Below are positions 42,590 to 52,320 of a stretch of DNA of 64,000 nt, piece after piece. Positions within the stretch are counted from its first letter, which is position 1. Every line of letters begins with the position of its first letter. Below the pieces are notes generated by a model, which ran no database searches, was not told the DNA's origin, and saw only the letters and a list, made by a program, of their open reading frames with translations. The DNA is taken from positions 2,773,450-2,837,449 of the forward strand of contig NZ_KB889965.1 of the NCBI RefSeq assembly GCF_000372865.1. The letters are read 5' to 3'. This stretch comes from Methylosarcina fibrata AML-C10. GTDB lineage: Bacteria; Pseudomonadota; Gammaproteobacteria; Methylococcales; Methylomonadaceae. Position numbers and translations under genes: made by a program.

Positions 42590-42670
42590 GTGTTTGCCGG
42601 ACGGGATGGCCGAAGCACCAACTATTCAGATCCAGACAACAAATTGCGGGCGCTAGCCGAAGGAGACTGA
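42590..42670 (+). CDS. 26-residue leader ORF coupled to wrbA
   Basis: A GTG start with AAAGGAG six bases upstream opens a 26-codon frame ([20 protein letters not shown], ending LAEGD). It stops at TGA 42668-42670, two bases before the wrbA ATG. Its ribosome site is better spaced than most in the window, and the wrbA Shine-Dalgarno (AAGGAG) lies within its last codons. It may be a real microprotein or a translational regulator of wrbA. Confidence 0.5.
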   Translation: MFAGRDGRSTNYSDPDNKLRALAEGD

Positions 42671-42672
42671 CA

Positions 42673-43275
42673 ATGAGCAAAATCCTAGTTTTGTATTACA
42701 GCATGTATGGACATGTCGAAACCCTGGCGAAGGCGGTGGCCGAGGGGGCGCGTTCGGTTGAAGGCGTTGAAGTTGTCGTCAAGCGGGTGCCCGAACTGAT
42801 GCCGGAAGACAAGGCGCGCAAGGCCGGGGCGAAACTGGATCAGGAGGCGCCCATCGCCACGACGGACGAGTTGCCGGATTACGACGCGATCATTTTCGGG
42901 ACGCCCACCCGTTTCGGCAACATGTGCGCCCAGATGCGCAATTTCCTCGATCAGACCGGAAAGCATTGGACTCAGGGCTCGCTGATCGGCAAGGTGGGCA
43001 GCGTCTTTACCTCCACTGCGACCCAGCACGGCGGTCAGGAGACCACCGTTACCTCGTTTCATACGACGCTCTTGCACCACGGCATGGTCATCGTCGGCGT
43101 GCCGTATTCCTGCCAGGGGCTAGTCAACATGAATGAAATCACCGGCGGCTCGCCTTACGGCGCGGCGACGCTGGCGGGCGGCGACGGCAGCCGCCGGCCG
43201 TCGGAGAACGAATTGGCCATCGCCCGATTTCAAGGCGAGCATGTGGCGAAAATCGCCAAAAAGCTGGCGGCGTAA
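42673..43275 (+). CDS. wrbA: NAD(P)H:quinone oxidoreductase WrbA
   Basis: A 200-aa flavodoxin-like enzyme that reduces quinones with two electrons. FMN-binding [17 protein letters not shown], then [32 protein letters not shown] and [19 protein letters not shown] are diagnostic for WrbA. It is a soluble tetramer that protects against oxidative stress. It is expressed with the short upstream ORF. Confidence 0.95.
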   Translation: MSKILVLYYSMYGHVETLAKAVAEGARSVEGVEVVVKRVPELMPEDKARKAGAKLDQEAPIATTDELPDYDAIIFGTPTRFGNMCAQMRNFLDQTGKHWTQGSLIGKVGSVFTSTATQHGGQETTVTSFHTTLLHHGMVIVGVPYSCQGLVNMNEITGGSPYGAATLAGGDGSRRPSENELAIARFQGEHVAKIAKKLAA

Positions 43276-43303
43276 CGAGTCGAGCCTCTTCTAACCGTGA
43301 TAG

Positions 43304-43332
43304 GTTGGGTTGCACGCTTTTTGCAACCCAAC
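43304..43332. repeat. Palindrome GTTGGGTTGCA...TGCAACCCAAC
   Basis: An 11-bp perfect stem (43304-43314 with 43322-43332) and a 7-base loop containing CGCTTTT. It lies between convergent wrbA and the first EAL-like gene, where it could also act as a bidirectional transcription barrier. It is related in sequence to the element at 38515. Confidence 0.6.
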
Positions 43333-43426
43333 ATCGATCGGCATCCCAATCCTGTTGGCTTGGCTACGTCAACCGCAACCCGCGTGGTCCTCATAGCGTT
43401 TTTGATGCAGCCGAACGGTTCTTTCA

Positions 43427-44293
43427 TTATTGAAAAACGCTCTCGGCGACCGGCTCTGCCAATGACGAGGGCTCCGAATACATATCGAAATTGCCGCCTT
43501 CGATCAGGTCGAAGCGGGCCAGTTGCGCCATGAAGGCCTGTTCCCCGCGGTCGATCTTCAGGATCGTTTGCGCGCCCGCCGTATCCAGCAGTTCTTTCAA
43601 GCGGCTCAATGCCCTGGGTAAAATGCACTCGGCCACGTATTGCTGCGAAGCATGGACGCGAATGTAGTCCGGTGCGATCCGTGTCACCAAATCCCAGATG
43701 CCGGTCATCGAATTCAGATTGCCAGTGTTGAGCGCGATCCGGTAGCCTCGGCTTCGGTAATTGTTCAACCCGGTCAAAAGCCGGTCCTGATGGGACACGT
43801 ACAGGCTATTCAGAGTCATCGCAATCACCACGTTGCGGGTGGACAGTCCGCAGCGGTCGATCACTTCGGCAAAATAAGCTCCGTGATCGCGCCGGACTCC
43901 GACCACGTGCCGGGGATCGACCTCCAGAAACAGCACTTTATCCGGAGTGACGATAGGAAGGTAGTTCAGCATGTGCACGGTGCGGGTCAACCGGTCCAGA
44001 TTGATGATGGTGTCGAAATCGGACTGGCCCTCATCGGCGGCCGCCGGGGAATTTTCGATGACATGTCTCTGTATCGCAAAGGGGTCGTGCGTCGCCACCG
44101 AGCAGGCGACCGTATGGCCGATGATCTTCAAGGGATCGGCAAGAGGCCTGACCGAGGTGAACACGCTGCCGACCCGTATCGGACCGAACAGTCCGCCGAC
44201 TTGTCCGCCCTGCAAGATTAAAGGACGAAAATGAGCGCGATGCTCTTGTTCGAACCGGTCGTTAAAATATTCGACTAATTGTTGTAACGGCAT
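43427..44293 (-). CDS. Degenerate EAL-domain protein
   Basis: A 288-aa protein alignable with its upstream neighbour (RLTRTVHMLNYLPIVTPDKV, KVLFLEVDPRHVVGV, APDYIRVHASQQYV). The EALxR motif, the DD dyad and the AEGVE element of active c-di-GMP phosphodiesterases are all missing. It is thus probably not an enzyme but a binding or scaffold protein. Its order suggests a tandem duplication followed by decay. It is separated from the second copy by 51 bases and likely co-transcribed. Confidence 0.7.
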   Translation of the reverse strand: MPLQQLVEYFNDRFEQEHRAHFRPLILQGGQVGGLFGPIRVGSVFTSVRPLADPLKIIGHTVACSVATHDPFAIQRHVIENSPAAADEGQSDFDTIINLDRLTRTVHMLNYLPIVTPDKVLFLEVDPRHVVGVRRDHGAYFAEVIDRCGLSTRNVVIAMTLNSLYVSHQDRLLTGLNNYRSRGYRIALNTGNLNSMTGIWDLVTRIAPDYIRVHASQQYVAECILPRALSRLKELLDTAGAQTILKIDRGEQAFMAQLARFDLIEGGNFDMYSEPSSLAEPVAESVFQ

Positions 44294-44344
44294 AATTTTT
44301 TCCTGTGTTAATAATTCGCGGTGACGAGTCTGTTTTGCTAAGTT

Positions 44345-45196
44345 TCAGCCTCCGGCCTGCTGGCCGGGATGCCAGGCGTTTTTTTGCTTGAGCCAATAAG
44401 CGGCGGAATTCGGTCTCGACAGACAGAATCCCTGGCGAAAGCGCGCTCCGGACTGTTCCGCAAGAGCCAATTGCTCGGGCGTATCGACCCCCTGAACAAT
44501 GGCGACGCTGCCGGATTGATGGATCAACTCCACCAGCGTGGGCAAGGAACGTCGGGCTTTGTCATCCTTTACCGCCGCGTGCAGGAGGGAGTTGTCCAGT
44601 TTCACGAAATCGGGGCTGATCCGCCACAATCGCTTGAAATCGCTGCGTTCCTTGCCGAAGTCCGAAACCGCGATCTTGAATCCGCTTTGGCGAAAATTCC
44701 TCAGCGCCTTGTCCAGCAGCGGCGAATCTTCCTGATCGCTTTCCTCCAGTTCGATCACGACGCGCCCGGGCGGCACCGAAAGCGACTGCACGATGCCTTC
44801 GAATACCTTGCCGTGCGTATCGACGCGGCTCAACAAGGCCGGATGAACGTTGATGAAAAGCAGATCCCGGGCGGAGCTGAACGGAAGAAAATTCAGCAGA
44901 TGGAGCGTTCGGCAGATCCGGTCGAAAATAACCAATCCTCCGGTTTTCTCGATGTACCGGAAGACAAAAGGCGTCTCCACTTGTAACGTTCTGCCGAGCG
45001 AAGGCCTGAGCAGCGCTTCGTAGCCCAGAATACCGCCTTCGCCTGCAACCAGCGGCTGAAATACGCTTTCAAGATGGAACCCCCGATACCGGCCGAAATA
45101 TTGACCGGCTTTGCCGGGAAGCAGATGTTCTTGAAAATCGTGCAGCAACGCGTCCTGCATTTTTTCGTTCAAGGTCGTGATGAGAGTGCTGGTCAT
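44345..45196 (-). CDS. EAL-domain protein with altered catalytic residues
   Basis: A 283-aa protein from the ATG at 45196, behind CAGGAGCAGG. FQPLVAGEGGILGYEALLRP keeps the EALxR motif, and LLFINVHPALLS keeps the Asn. However, the DDFG motif reads SDFGKERSDF and AEGVET reads VQGVDT, so two metal-site residues are lost. I infer c-di-GMP binding or a regulatory role rather than hydrolysis. It is followed by the more degenerate paralogue. Confidence 0.75.
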   Translation of the reverse strand: MTSTLITTLNEKMQDALLHDFQEHLLPGKAGQYFGRYRGFHLESVFQPLVAGEGGILGYEALLRPSLGRTLQVETPFVFRYIEKTGGLVIFDRICRTLHLLNFLPFSSARDLLFINVHPALLSRVDTHGKVFEGIVQSLSVPPGRVVIELEESDQEDSPLLDKALRNFRQSGFKIAVSDFGKERSDFKRLWRISPDFVKLDNSLLHAAVKDDKARRSLPTLVELIHQSGSVAIVQGVDTPEQLALAEQSGARFRQGFCLSRPNSAAYWLKQKNAWHPGQQAGG

Positions 45197-45710
45197 TTTC
45201 CTGCTCCTGTGGTGTTGTTCAATAATGCAAAGCCAGGGTGAAAGTCCTGAGAATTCGGTATCCGCTAAACCAGTCCGCCGCTCTTCTTCATAAGCCAAAG
45301 GCTTCGTTCGCCGAAAAAATGGCGGGCAAAGCCCGCCGAGCGGGGTATCAACTTTCGGCAAGAGACAGAACGAGCCTTGGGATCGTCCGGTCCATTCATG
45401 ACGGACCGCGGCAATGGGGATTATCTTAGGAAAAATTTGATTTTTAATAAAACGATAAGATTAGAAATATATATCTTATTTTTTGATATATACAGCCTCA
45501 ACGTCTTCTTTCTAGCATTTAAGATAATTCTTGACAGATGAGTTTGAAGACAGTAAAAAACAGATGGGTCCGGGCGGTAATGCGCCGCCCGCCCGGGAAA
45601 TTCCGGCCGGATGAAAGAATCGGCGCCATAGCCGTCCTGCCGGGCTTTGAAAGCACTACCGTTTGCAACTTCTTTCTTGATTTTTACCTGGATCGTTAGG
45701 GAGGTTAGCC
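45197..45710. other. Intergenic region between EAL and Kazal genes
   Basis: A gene-free stretch of 514 bases. It has a stem GGCGGGCAAAGCCCGCC near 45325 and a second GCGGTCC-type hairpin near 45390-45412, both on the EAL gene's 5' side. It then has an AT-rich promoter-like part (45430-45530) that could serve either divergent gene. I looked for a c-di-GMP riboswitch here and did not find a convincing one. Confidence 0.35.
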
Positions 45711-46172
45711 ATGCCGTACAAGCTCATCGTATCATTCATCGGCTGCTGTTTCACTCTGGCCCTTGCCGGCTGCGAAGACAAGTCGAATACCCCACCGCCG
45801 CCGAAAACGGAGATTTGCGGCACCATCAAGGGAATTAGCTGCCCTACGGGGCAATACTGCGACTTCGGAGTCGGTCAGTGTAAGGTAGCCGATGCCCAAG
45901 GCACCTGCAAGACCCGGCCCGACGTTTGCACCAGGGAATTCCGGCCGGTCTGCGGCTGCGACGGCAAGACTTACGGCAATGCCTGTACCGCTGCGGCGGC
46001 CGGCGTCTCCATCGACCACGAAGGAGAATGCGCTCCGGCCAATCCGCAGGCCTGTGGGGGCATCGCCGGAACTCAATGTCCCGAAGGCCAAAGCTGCGTC
46101 GACGATCCCACGGACAGTTGCGATCCCGCCCAGGGCGGCGCCGATTGCGGCGGAATCTGCAAGAGCCAGTGA
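45711..46172 (+). CDS. Kazal-type protease-inhibitor lipoprotein
   Basis: A 153-aa protein. The signal ends in lipobox LAGC (Cys21). Cys-rich mature part: a first module (ICGTIKGISCPTGQYCDFGV), a Kazal domain (CTREFRPVCGCDGKTYGNAC with the C-x-Y/C-x3-C spacing, about residues 73-107), and a third module ACGGIAGTQCPEGQSCVDDP. Secreted Kazal modules inhibit serine proteases. A role against host or predator proteases is speculation. AGGGAGG lies 8 bases upstream. Confidence 0.85.
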   Translation: MPYKLIVSFIGCCFTLALAGCEDKSNTPPPPKTEICGTIKGISCPTGQYCDFGVGQCKVADAQGTCKTRPDVCTREFRPVCGCDGKTYGNACTAAAAGVSIDHEGECAPANPQACGGIAGTQCPEGQSCVDDPTDSCDPAQGGADCGGICKSQ

Positions 46173-46276
46173 CCATCGCCGCCGTCTGCAAGAACGCGTG
46201 ACCCGGCTTTCCAGTTGGAGGCCGACGGCAACCGGGATCGGTAAGGGGTTGCCGTTGTTTTTCATTCACCGAAAGA

Positions 46277-49225
46277 TCAGGGCGCCGATAAAATGGCGAA
46301 AGGAAAGGCGTTAAACACGTCCCGCACCCGAAGTTGAAGATGATCTTCGGCGGGCGTGGCGGCCATTTTGCGCCGAGAAAACCATTCCCGATAGTCCGTC
46401 GGCGCATCCGGCGGCAGTTCCAGCCAGGTATTGTCCCAAAAACCCTGAAACGGCGGATCGAATCCCGCATTGAACAGCGAGGCCGTTAACCTCGGGACCA
46501 CGATAACGGCAAAATCATCCGGAATCTTTCTGGCATAGGCGAGACAGTGGTCGGCGTGCCTGCCGCGGACGCTGATTTTAATGTATTCGCCTTGCTGGAA
46601 TAACGCGGAATGGCGAAGCCGGAAACGTAAGGTCAGGGTAACCGTGAACAGTTTGATGCGCCCGTCGTCCATGGTCCCCAGCAAGGCATCAATCAGCGGC
46701 CCTCGGTCGCCGTCCGACTCGGCCAGCAACGCTTCCATCTCGTCCAGAATTCGTTCGTGCCGGTGAAAATCGATCGGACGCCGGTTGTCGGGATCGACCA
46801 GGGTAAACTGCCATAATTCGCTTCCCTGGTACAAATCCGGCACGCCGGGCGAAGTCAGGTGCAGCACGGTTTGCGCCAGAGCATTCAAAAGGCCCGGTTT
46901 TCGGATTTGTTTTTCGAAATGGACGAAGTCCGTTAGAAACGGCGACCGGGTTTTGACGTCCAGGCACCGGCAAACGAAATCGTCCACCGCCTGCTCGTAA
47001 GCTTCGTCGGGATTGACCCAGGAAGTCTCCTGTTTGGCTTCCCGGATCGCCTTGATCATATAGTTGCGGATCCGCTCCCGGTAACGTTCCAGTTCCGGAT
47101 CGGTCAAAGCCGCCAGCGGCCAGGTTCCGATCAGGACCTGATAAAACAGATACTCGTCATTGCGGGTGATGTGTTTTTTACGCGCTTTGGACCGGTGCGG
47201 CCGGTTCAATTTATGCCAGCGGATGACGGCTTCCTGCCATGGCCTGGGCATTTCACTCAAAACGTTGAGTTTCGCCCGAACGTCGGCGCTGTGCTTGCTG
47301 TCGTGCGTAGACAAGCTCAGAAGACTGTGCGGCCATTTCCTGAGCCGTTCCTGATTGATGTGATGAAAGGCATTCACCGAAGTGCCGAAGCAGCCCGGAT
47401 CGCCGCCCACCTCGTTCAAGGAAACGAGGCGGTGGTATTCGTACAGCGCGGTGTCCTCATAGCCTTTGGCCATGACCGGAGCGGTATACTGCTGCAGTTT
47501 CATCACGAACCGGAGCAGATCCCGGCTCGCCACCATCGGATTCGGTTCCAGCAACAGAACGCTCCGGATGAAATCGAATACGGTCTTGTCGGCGGCGCGG
47601 CTTCGCTGCCTGCCGCATTGAACCGCCCAATGGATGTACTGGCCGTCTTTCTTGCTGGGCGGCTCGCTGTTGATGTAAGTACGGTACACCGGAAAGCAGG
47701 CGACGACTTCGGTCAAAGCCTGCCGCAAGGCATTCAGGGTATAGTCGCGGGTTTTATAACTGGCCTGCGCGATTCTGTTGAGCTGATTGGCGAGCACGGT
47801 GAGTTCACTGGCCAGCAGCGTGGCGATCACGAACTTTTTGGCCTGGTAAACCACTTCGCCGAAATCCTTCCGCTCCTTGATAAACTGTCCGTAACAGCGC
47901 GTCAGAACCGGTTCCGCCCGGCTGTCGATGAAAACGCCGTTGACGGCATTGGCGTATTCGTAACCCGTCGTGCCGTGAATCGCCCAGTCGCTCGACAGAT
48001 ATTCGTAATTGGCGACGATTTTTTCGGCCACGACGTAAACGGGCGGCGTACTGGGCGGCGGCTCGATGCCGAGAGCCTCCGAGAGTTTGCGGCAGAGACG
48101 CTGATAGTAAGCCACGGGATCGTACAGTCCGTCGGCATGATCGATTCTGAGCCCCTGGATTTTACGCTCCGCGATCAGCGACAGAATGAACCGGTGCGTG
48201 GCGTCGAAAACCTGTTCATCCTCGACGCGGACGCCGGCCAGATCGTTGACGTCGAAAAATCGGCGATAATTGATTTCATCGCCGGCGACGCGCCAGTAGG
48301 CCAGACGGTAAACCTGCTGTTCCAGCAGGGCGTGCAGTTCACTGCTTTCTCCCACCGAGCGGTTGATTTCGTCGAGGCGGGCTTCGATGTGCCGAAGAAC
48401 CGGCGGATTATCGGCACAAAGGCGGGCAAGATGTTTCTTGAACACTTCTTTGTCCCGGTTGCGCTCCTCCTTCTTTTCTTCCGTCGTTTCGGTGCGCTGC
48501 GGCAATTTGCTGAAGCTGTTTTCGAGCGTCTGATATTCCAGAAAGACCGGATCGTCGGCGGCGAACGTTTTTTTCAACGCCTCATGCTGGGAATTCAGGA
48601 TGAACGGGTAGGTCTGCGGATCCACCGGAAAACAATGCTGATGGTAATCGATGGCAAACTCGCCTTTGAACACATCGAAAAACAATTTTAATTCATGCTG
48701 TTCCAGGATGTCCCCGTACGGGCCGCCCAGAACGGGAACCAGGATTTTGTTTTGCAGCGCCCGATTGCCGGGATGCCAGTCGATGTCGAAAAAAGAGGCG
48801 TAAGCCGAAGTCTGTCCGTTCTCCAGCACGTCGAGCCACCACTCGTTATTGTTGCCCATGATGCCGACGTGGTTCGGCACGACGTCCATGATCAGGCCCA
48901 TGCCGTTTTTCCGCAGTTCGGCAACAAAACGCTCGAAATCTTCCCGGCTGCCGATTTCGGGATTGATGGTATTGTGATCGACGATATCGTAACCGTGGCT
49001 GCTGCCGGGACGCGCTTTCAAAAAAGGCGAGGCGTAACAGTGGCTGATGCCGAGCCGGCGCAGATAGGAAAGGTAGCGGGTCGCTTCGGTGAAATTGAAT
49101 TGCTTGTTGAACTGCATGCGATAGGTAGCGACGGGAATCGCCGCTTCGCTCGGGGGCGGCGCCAGTTTCAGCGTGCCGCCTTCGGTGTCGGCGAGAGCCG
49201 GAAACTTCGCATGCCATTCGTTCAT
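46277..49225 (-). CDS. treY: Maltooligosyl trehalose synthase TreY
   Basis: A 982-aa GH13 enzyme, which isomerises the reducing end of maltodextrins to a trehalosyl unit. PVATYRMQFNKQFNFTEATR, SPFLKARPGSSHGYDIVDHN, MDVVPNHVGIMG and IQGLRIDHADGLYDP carry the family motifs including the nucleophile Asp. SLSTHDSKHSADVRAKL is the TreY-specific segment. It is the last gene of the trehalose operon, and its ATG overlaps the treZ stop. Confidence 0.95.
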   Translation of the reverse strand: MNEWHAKFPALADTEGGTLKLAPPPSEAAIPVATYRMQFNKQFNFTEATRYLSYLRRLGISHCYASPFLKARPGSSHGYDIVDHNTINPEIGSREDFERFVAELRKNGMGLIMDVVPNHVGIMGNNNEWWLDVLENGQTSAYASFFDIDWHPGNRALQNKILVPVLGGPYGDILEQHELKLFFDVFKGEFAIDYHQHCFPVDPQTYPFILNSQHEALKKTFAADDPVFLEYQTLENSFSKLPQRTETTEEKKEERNRDKEVFKKHLARLCADNPPVLRHIEARLDEINRSVGESSELHALLEQQVYRLAYWRVAGDEINYRRFFDVNDLAGVRVEDEQVFDATHRFILSLIAERKIQGLRIDHADGLYDPVAYYQRLCRKLSEALGIEPPPSTPPVYVVAEKIVANYEYLSSDWAIHGTTGYEYANAVNGVFIDSRAEPVLTRCYGQFIKERKDFGEVVYQAKKFVIATLLASELTVLANQLNRIAQASYKTRDYTLNALRQALTEVVACFPVYRTYINSEPPSKKDGQYIHWAVQCGRQRSRAADKTVFDFIRSVLLLEPNPMVASRDLLRFVMKLQQYTAPVMAKGYEDTALYEYHRLVSLNEVGGDPGCFGTSVNAFHHINQERLRKWPHSLLSLSTHDSKHSADVRAKLNVLSEMPRPWQEAVIRWHKLNRPHRSKARKKHITRNDEYLFYQVLIGTWPLAALTDPELERYRERIRNYMIKAIREAKQETSWVNPDEAYEQAVDDFVCRCLDVKTRSPFLTDFVHFEKQIRKPGLLNALAQTVLHLTSPGVPDLYQGSELWQFTLVDPDNRRPIDFHRHERILDEMEALLAESDGDRGPLIDALLGTMDDGRIKLFTVTLTLRFRLRHSALFQQGEYIKISVRGRHADHCLAYARKIPDDFAVIVVPRLTASLFNAGFDPPFQGFWDNTWLELPPDAPTDYREWFSRRKMAATPAEDHLQLRVRDVFNAFPFAILSAP

Positions 49226-51069
49226 GACTGCGGCTCCTCGAGATAAATCAGCACCGACCAGGGACTTAGGCGCCCGAGACGAAATTCATCCTGCAAATCG
49301 CCGGCGCTGGCATACAATATTTGACCTTCCGGCGGATGATCCAGAGAAATCGGCTCCCGGCCGAGATTCGCGTTCAACAGCAGCACGGAACCGTCGTTCA
49401 ATCGCCAGCGCACATGAATCGCCCGATCTCCCAGCAACCGGAAGCCGGCTTGCCCGCCGCCTAGATTTCCTATCCTCGGAATAATCTCGCGTTTCCGGAT
49501 GCGCAGCAATTCGCGGTGGAATTCCAGCCAGTGCCGGTGGTGCGGCAGCTCGATTTCCTCCCAGAACAGTTTGGCGGACTGAAAGGTTTGCGGCGCGCCG
49601 GGCAGCGGCATCTGGCTCAGCACCTCATCGTCGGCGAACGCCGGAAACCCGGAGAATTCCCGGCGGCGGCCCGCCGCCACTTGCTCGGCCAGTTCCTCGG
49701 GAAAATCCACAAAATAAGGAAAAGGCGACGAACAGGCCCATTCCTGCCCCATGAACAACAGCGGCGGAAAGGGCGCAAGCAGGAGCAGCGCGGTAGCCGC
49801 CCGCACCGCTTCCGGGATGGACAGATCGGTAATCCGTTCGCCCAAAGGCCGGTTGCCCACCATGTCGTGATTCTGTAAAAAGGAGATGAAAGCCGTCGGC
49901 GGCAGATCCGAGGACGGTTTGCCTCTCGGCCGGCCTTGCCGATAAGCAGACTTCTCGCCCTGATAAGCGAAGCCTTCGGTCAGGCAGCGCCCCAGATGGC
50001 GCATCGGTTGCTGTCCGTAATCCCGGTAATAGCCGAAAGTCTCCCCGGTCAGCAGCACGTGCAGGGCGTGGTGCAGATCGTCATTCCACTGGGCATCGAA
50101 AAAGCGACGAGGATGTGCCGGATCGTGCCGCAGATACTGCGGAGCATTGTTGTCGTTTTCCAGCATCAAATACACCTGCCGGTCGAAGCCGGGCCATTGC
50201 CGCACCGTTTCAGCCAGTTCCTCGAGAATGCCGGGCGAATTGTCGTCGAAAATGGCATGAACCGCATCCAGCCTCAATCCGTCGAAATGATATTCTTCCA
50301 GCCAGTACAGCGCGTTGTGAATGAAATACTGCCGCACCCAGCGGCTGCCGGAAAAATTGAAGGCGTCGCCCCAGGGAGTGAGAAAACGGTGGGTGAAAAA
50401 ATTCGGCGCGTATTGCCGGAGATAATTCCCTTCCGGCCCGAAGTGGTTGTAGACCACGTCGTTGAAGACCATCAGGCCTTTGCCGTGCGCGGCGGCGATC
50501 AGATCCTTCAGGTCGTCCGGCGTGCCGTAGCTGCTGTCGGGTGCAAACGGCAAGACACCGTCGTAGCCCCAGTTGCGCTGGCCGGCGAACTCCGCGACGG
50601 GCATGAGCTGGATCGCGGTCACGCCCAGATCGACCAGATGATCCAGGCGGTTTTTTACTCCGGCGAACGTGCCTTCCGGGCTGAACGCGCCGACGTGCAG
50701 CTCATAAATGACCGTATCTTCCCAGGGGCCGGCCTGCCAGCCGTGGTCCTGCCAGCGATAAGCCGACGGGTCGACGACCTGGCTGGAACCGTGCACGTCC
50801 CACGGCTGATAGCGGGATGCCGGATCGGGCACGTAATGAGTGCCGTTGATCAGATACTGGTAATAAAAACCGCTGCTGGCCAGCTCGGTCGTGATGCCGA
50901 ACCAGCCGTCGTCTTCAGCCGCCATGTGCAGCCGGAATTCGGGCGCTGCGCCCTGCAGGCATAATTCGACCCGTTGGGCGCCCGGCGCCCACAAGCGAAA
51001 ATTGACCCGGCCGTCATCCAAGATCCGGGTTCCGAAAGGCATCGGATGACAACTGTGAACGTCGGTCAT
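49222..51069 (-). CDS. treZ: Malto-oligosyltrehalose trehalohydrolase TreZ
   Basis: A 615-aa GH13 enzyme that releases trehalose from the TreY product; ATG at 51069, with a GTG two codons upstream as alternative. FRLWAPGAQRVELCLQG is the N-terminal beta domain. VIYELHVGAFSPEGTF, FNDVVYNHFGPEGNYL, DGLRLDAVHAIFDD with the nucleophile Asp, and SFLQNHDMVGNRPLGERI are typical. Overlap with treY guarantees co-expression. Confidence 0.95.
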   Translation of the reverse strand: MTDVHSCHPMPFGTRILDDGRVNFRLWAPGAQRVELCLQGAAPEFRLHMAAEDDGWFGITTELASSGFYYQYLINGTHYVPDPASRYQPWDVHGSSQVVDPSAYRWQDHGWQAGPWEDTVIYELHVGAFSPEGTFAGVKNRLDHLVDLGVTAIQLMPVAEFAGQRNWGYDGVLPFAPDSSYGTPDDLKDLIAAAHGKGLMVFNDVVYNHFGPEGNYLRQYAPNFFTHRFLTPWGDAFNFSGSRWVRQYFIHNALYWLEEYHFDGLRLDAVHAIFDDNSPGILEELAETVRQWPGFDRQVYLMLENDNNAPQYLRHDPAHPRRFFDAQWNDDLHHALHVLLTGETFGYYRDYGQQPMRHLGRCLTEGFAYQGEKSAYRQGRPRGKPSSDLPPTAFISFLQNHDMVGNRPLGERITDLSIPEAVRAATALLLLAPFPPLLFMGQEWACSSPFPYFVDFPEELAEQVAAGRRREFSGFPAFADDEVLSQMPLPGAPQTFQSAKLFWEEIELPHHRHWLEFHRELLRIRKREIIPRIGNLGGGQAGFRLLGDRAIHVRWRLNDGSVLLLNANLGREPISLDHPPEGQILYASAGDLQDEFRLGRLSPWSVLIYLEEPQS

Positions 51070-51078
51070 GGCCACTAG

Positions 51079-52320
51079 TCAACTCAGTTCCAGCCGGTCG
51101 ACGGCGCCGTACTGGAGGGAGACCAATAAAGTCAGATACTCGCGCAATTGCCGGGTCAACAGAAAGTTTTCGCGGACGAACTCCCTGCCTTTGTTGCCCA
51201 TCTCCAGCATTTGCTGCTTCTGGTTGAACAGATAGCGGATACGCAGGGCGGCGCCTTCCGGCGTATTCACCAGAAAACCGGTATGAAAATCGATCACCTG
51301 CAGACGAATGCCGCCGGTATCGCCGCCGATCACCGGCTTGCCTTTCCATAACGCTTCGGTGACGGTCAAACCGAAACCCTCCCTAGTGGATTTCTGCAGC
51401 ACGATATCGGACAGCCTCTGCAGCGCGTTGATCGTGCGATGGGCGTCCGGCGGCAGCAGCAATATTTTAATGTCGGGATCCTCGCCCGCGGCGAGGCGCA
51501 CTTCGCTGAGCACGGCCTCGCCTTCGGGATCGTCGCTGGCGCCGCCTCCGGCCAGCACCAGTTGCAAGGAAGGAATGTATTTTTTCGCCAGCTTATAGGC
51601 TTCGATAACGCCTTGCGGATCTTTGAAGCGGTCGAAACGGGAAATCTGAGTGATCAGCGGCGCCTCGGGAGCCAGTTCGAAACGCTGCCGGACAGCGTCC
51701 AGTTCGTCTTGAGCCAGCTCCACGTTCTTTTCGCTTAAGGGGTCGATGCTGGGCGAGACGATGTAGGAAGGATGGGGCAGCTTCTGCACGAACTGCGGCA
51801 AAGAAAAAATGCTGGCGTCGTAATTCCGGATGAAGCGATCGATAAAGCGCCAGGTTCCGCGATGCGGATGACTGGCGTCGATATGGCAGCGCCAGATCCA
51901 TTTGCCCTTGCGCTTGGGACAGAACGACAGCAGCGCCATCGGTTGCGGATCGTGGATTATGACGTAATCCGCCTCTTCCAGAATCGGCCGCAACTGGACG
52001 GCGTTCTGTTCGTTCACTTCCAGGAAATGATCCAACAGCTTTTCGGAGGTAGCGACCCGGTTGCCCTGGATGGCGTTATGAAAATTCTTCGTGCACTGGT
52101 AAAAATCGCTGTCTCCGGTGATGACTTCCCAGCGCGTGTCGATGCCGAGTTCGCGGCTTAACGGCACCAGTTTGTCCAGGATCTCGGCGACGCCGCCGCC
52201 CATCCTCGTGGAGTTGACGTGAACCAGCGTCTTGCCCCTGAGCGGCTCGGTCAACTGCTGAAGGTGCCGGATGACGTCCCGGCCGGTGACCTCGGCATAA
52301 GATTCCAACATCGTAGTCAT
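51079..52320 (-). CDS. treT: Trehalose-synthesising glycosyltransferase TreT (GT4)
   Basis: A 413-aa GT4 enzyme from the ATG at 52320. LVHVNSTRMGGGVAEILDKL and IDTRWEVITGDSDFYQCTKN open the acceptor domain. QISRFDRFKDPQGVIEAYKL, LVLAGGGASDDPEGEAV and STREGFGLTVTEALWKGKPV form the nucleotide-sugar site. TreT joins NDP-glucose to glucose to give trehalose. Its presence with TreYZ gives this operon two independent routes. Start set by the 4-base overlap with the DUF5752 stop. Confidence 0.85.
   Translation of the reverse strand: MTTMLESYAEVTGRDVIRHLQQLTEPLRGKTLVHVNSTRMGGGVAEILDKLVPLSRELGIDTRWEVITGDSDFYQCTKNFHNAIQGNRVATSEKLLDHFLEVNEQNAVQLRPILEEADYVIIHDPQPMALLSFCPKRKGKWIWRCHIDASHPHRGTWRFIDRFIRNYDASIFSLPQFVQKLPHPSYIVSPSIDPLSEKNVELAQDELDAVRQRFELAPEAPLITQISRFDRFKDPQGVIEAYKLAKKYIPSLQLVLAGGGASDDPEGEAVLSEVRLAAGEDPDIKILLLPPDAHRTINALQRLSDIVLQKSTREGFGLTVTEALWKGKPVIGGDTGGIRLQVIDFHTGFLVNTPEGAALRIRYLFNQKQQMLEMGNKGREFVRENFLLTRQLREYLTLLVSLQYGAVDRLELS

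Noticed and set aside
45197-45430. c-di-GMP riboswitch upstream of the EAL gene
   Set aside because: Hairpins are present but the GCAAACC and GCCGGG blocks are missing.
47171-48691. A 506-codon plus-strand frame
   Set aside because: Antisense to treY and without recognisable domains.
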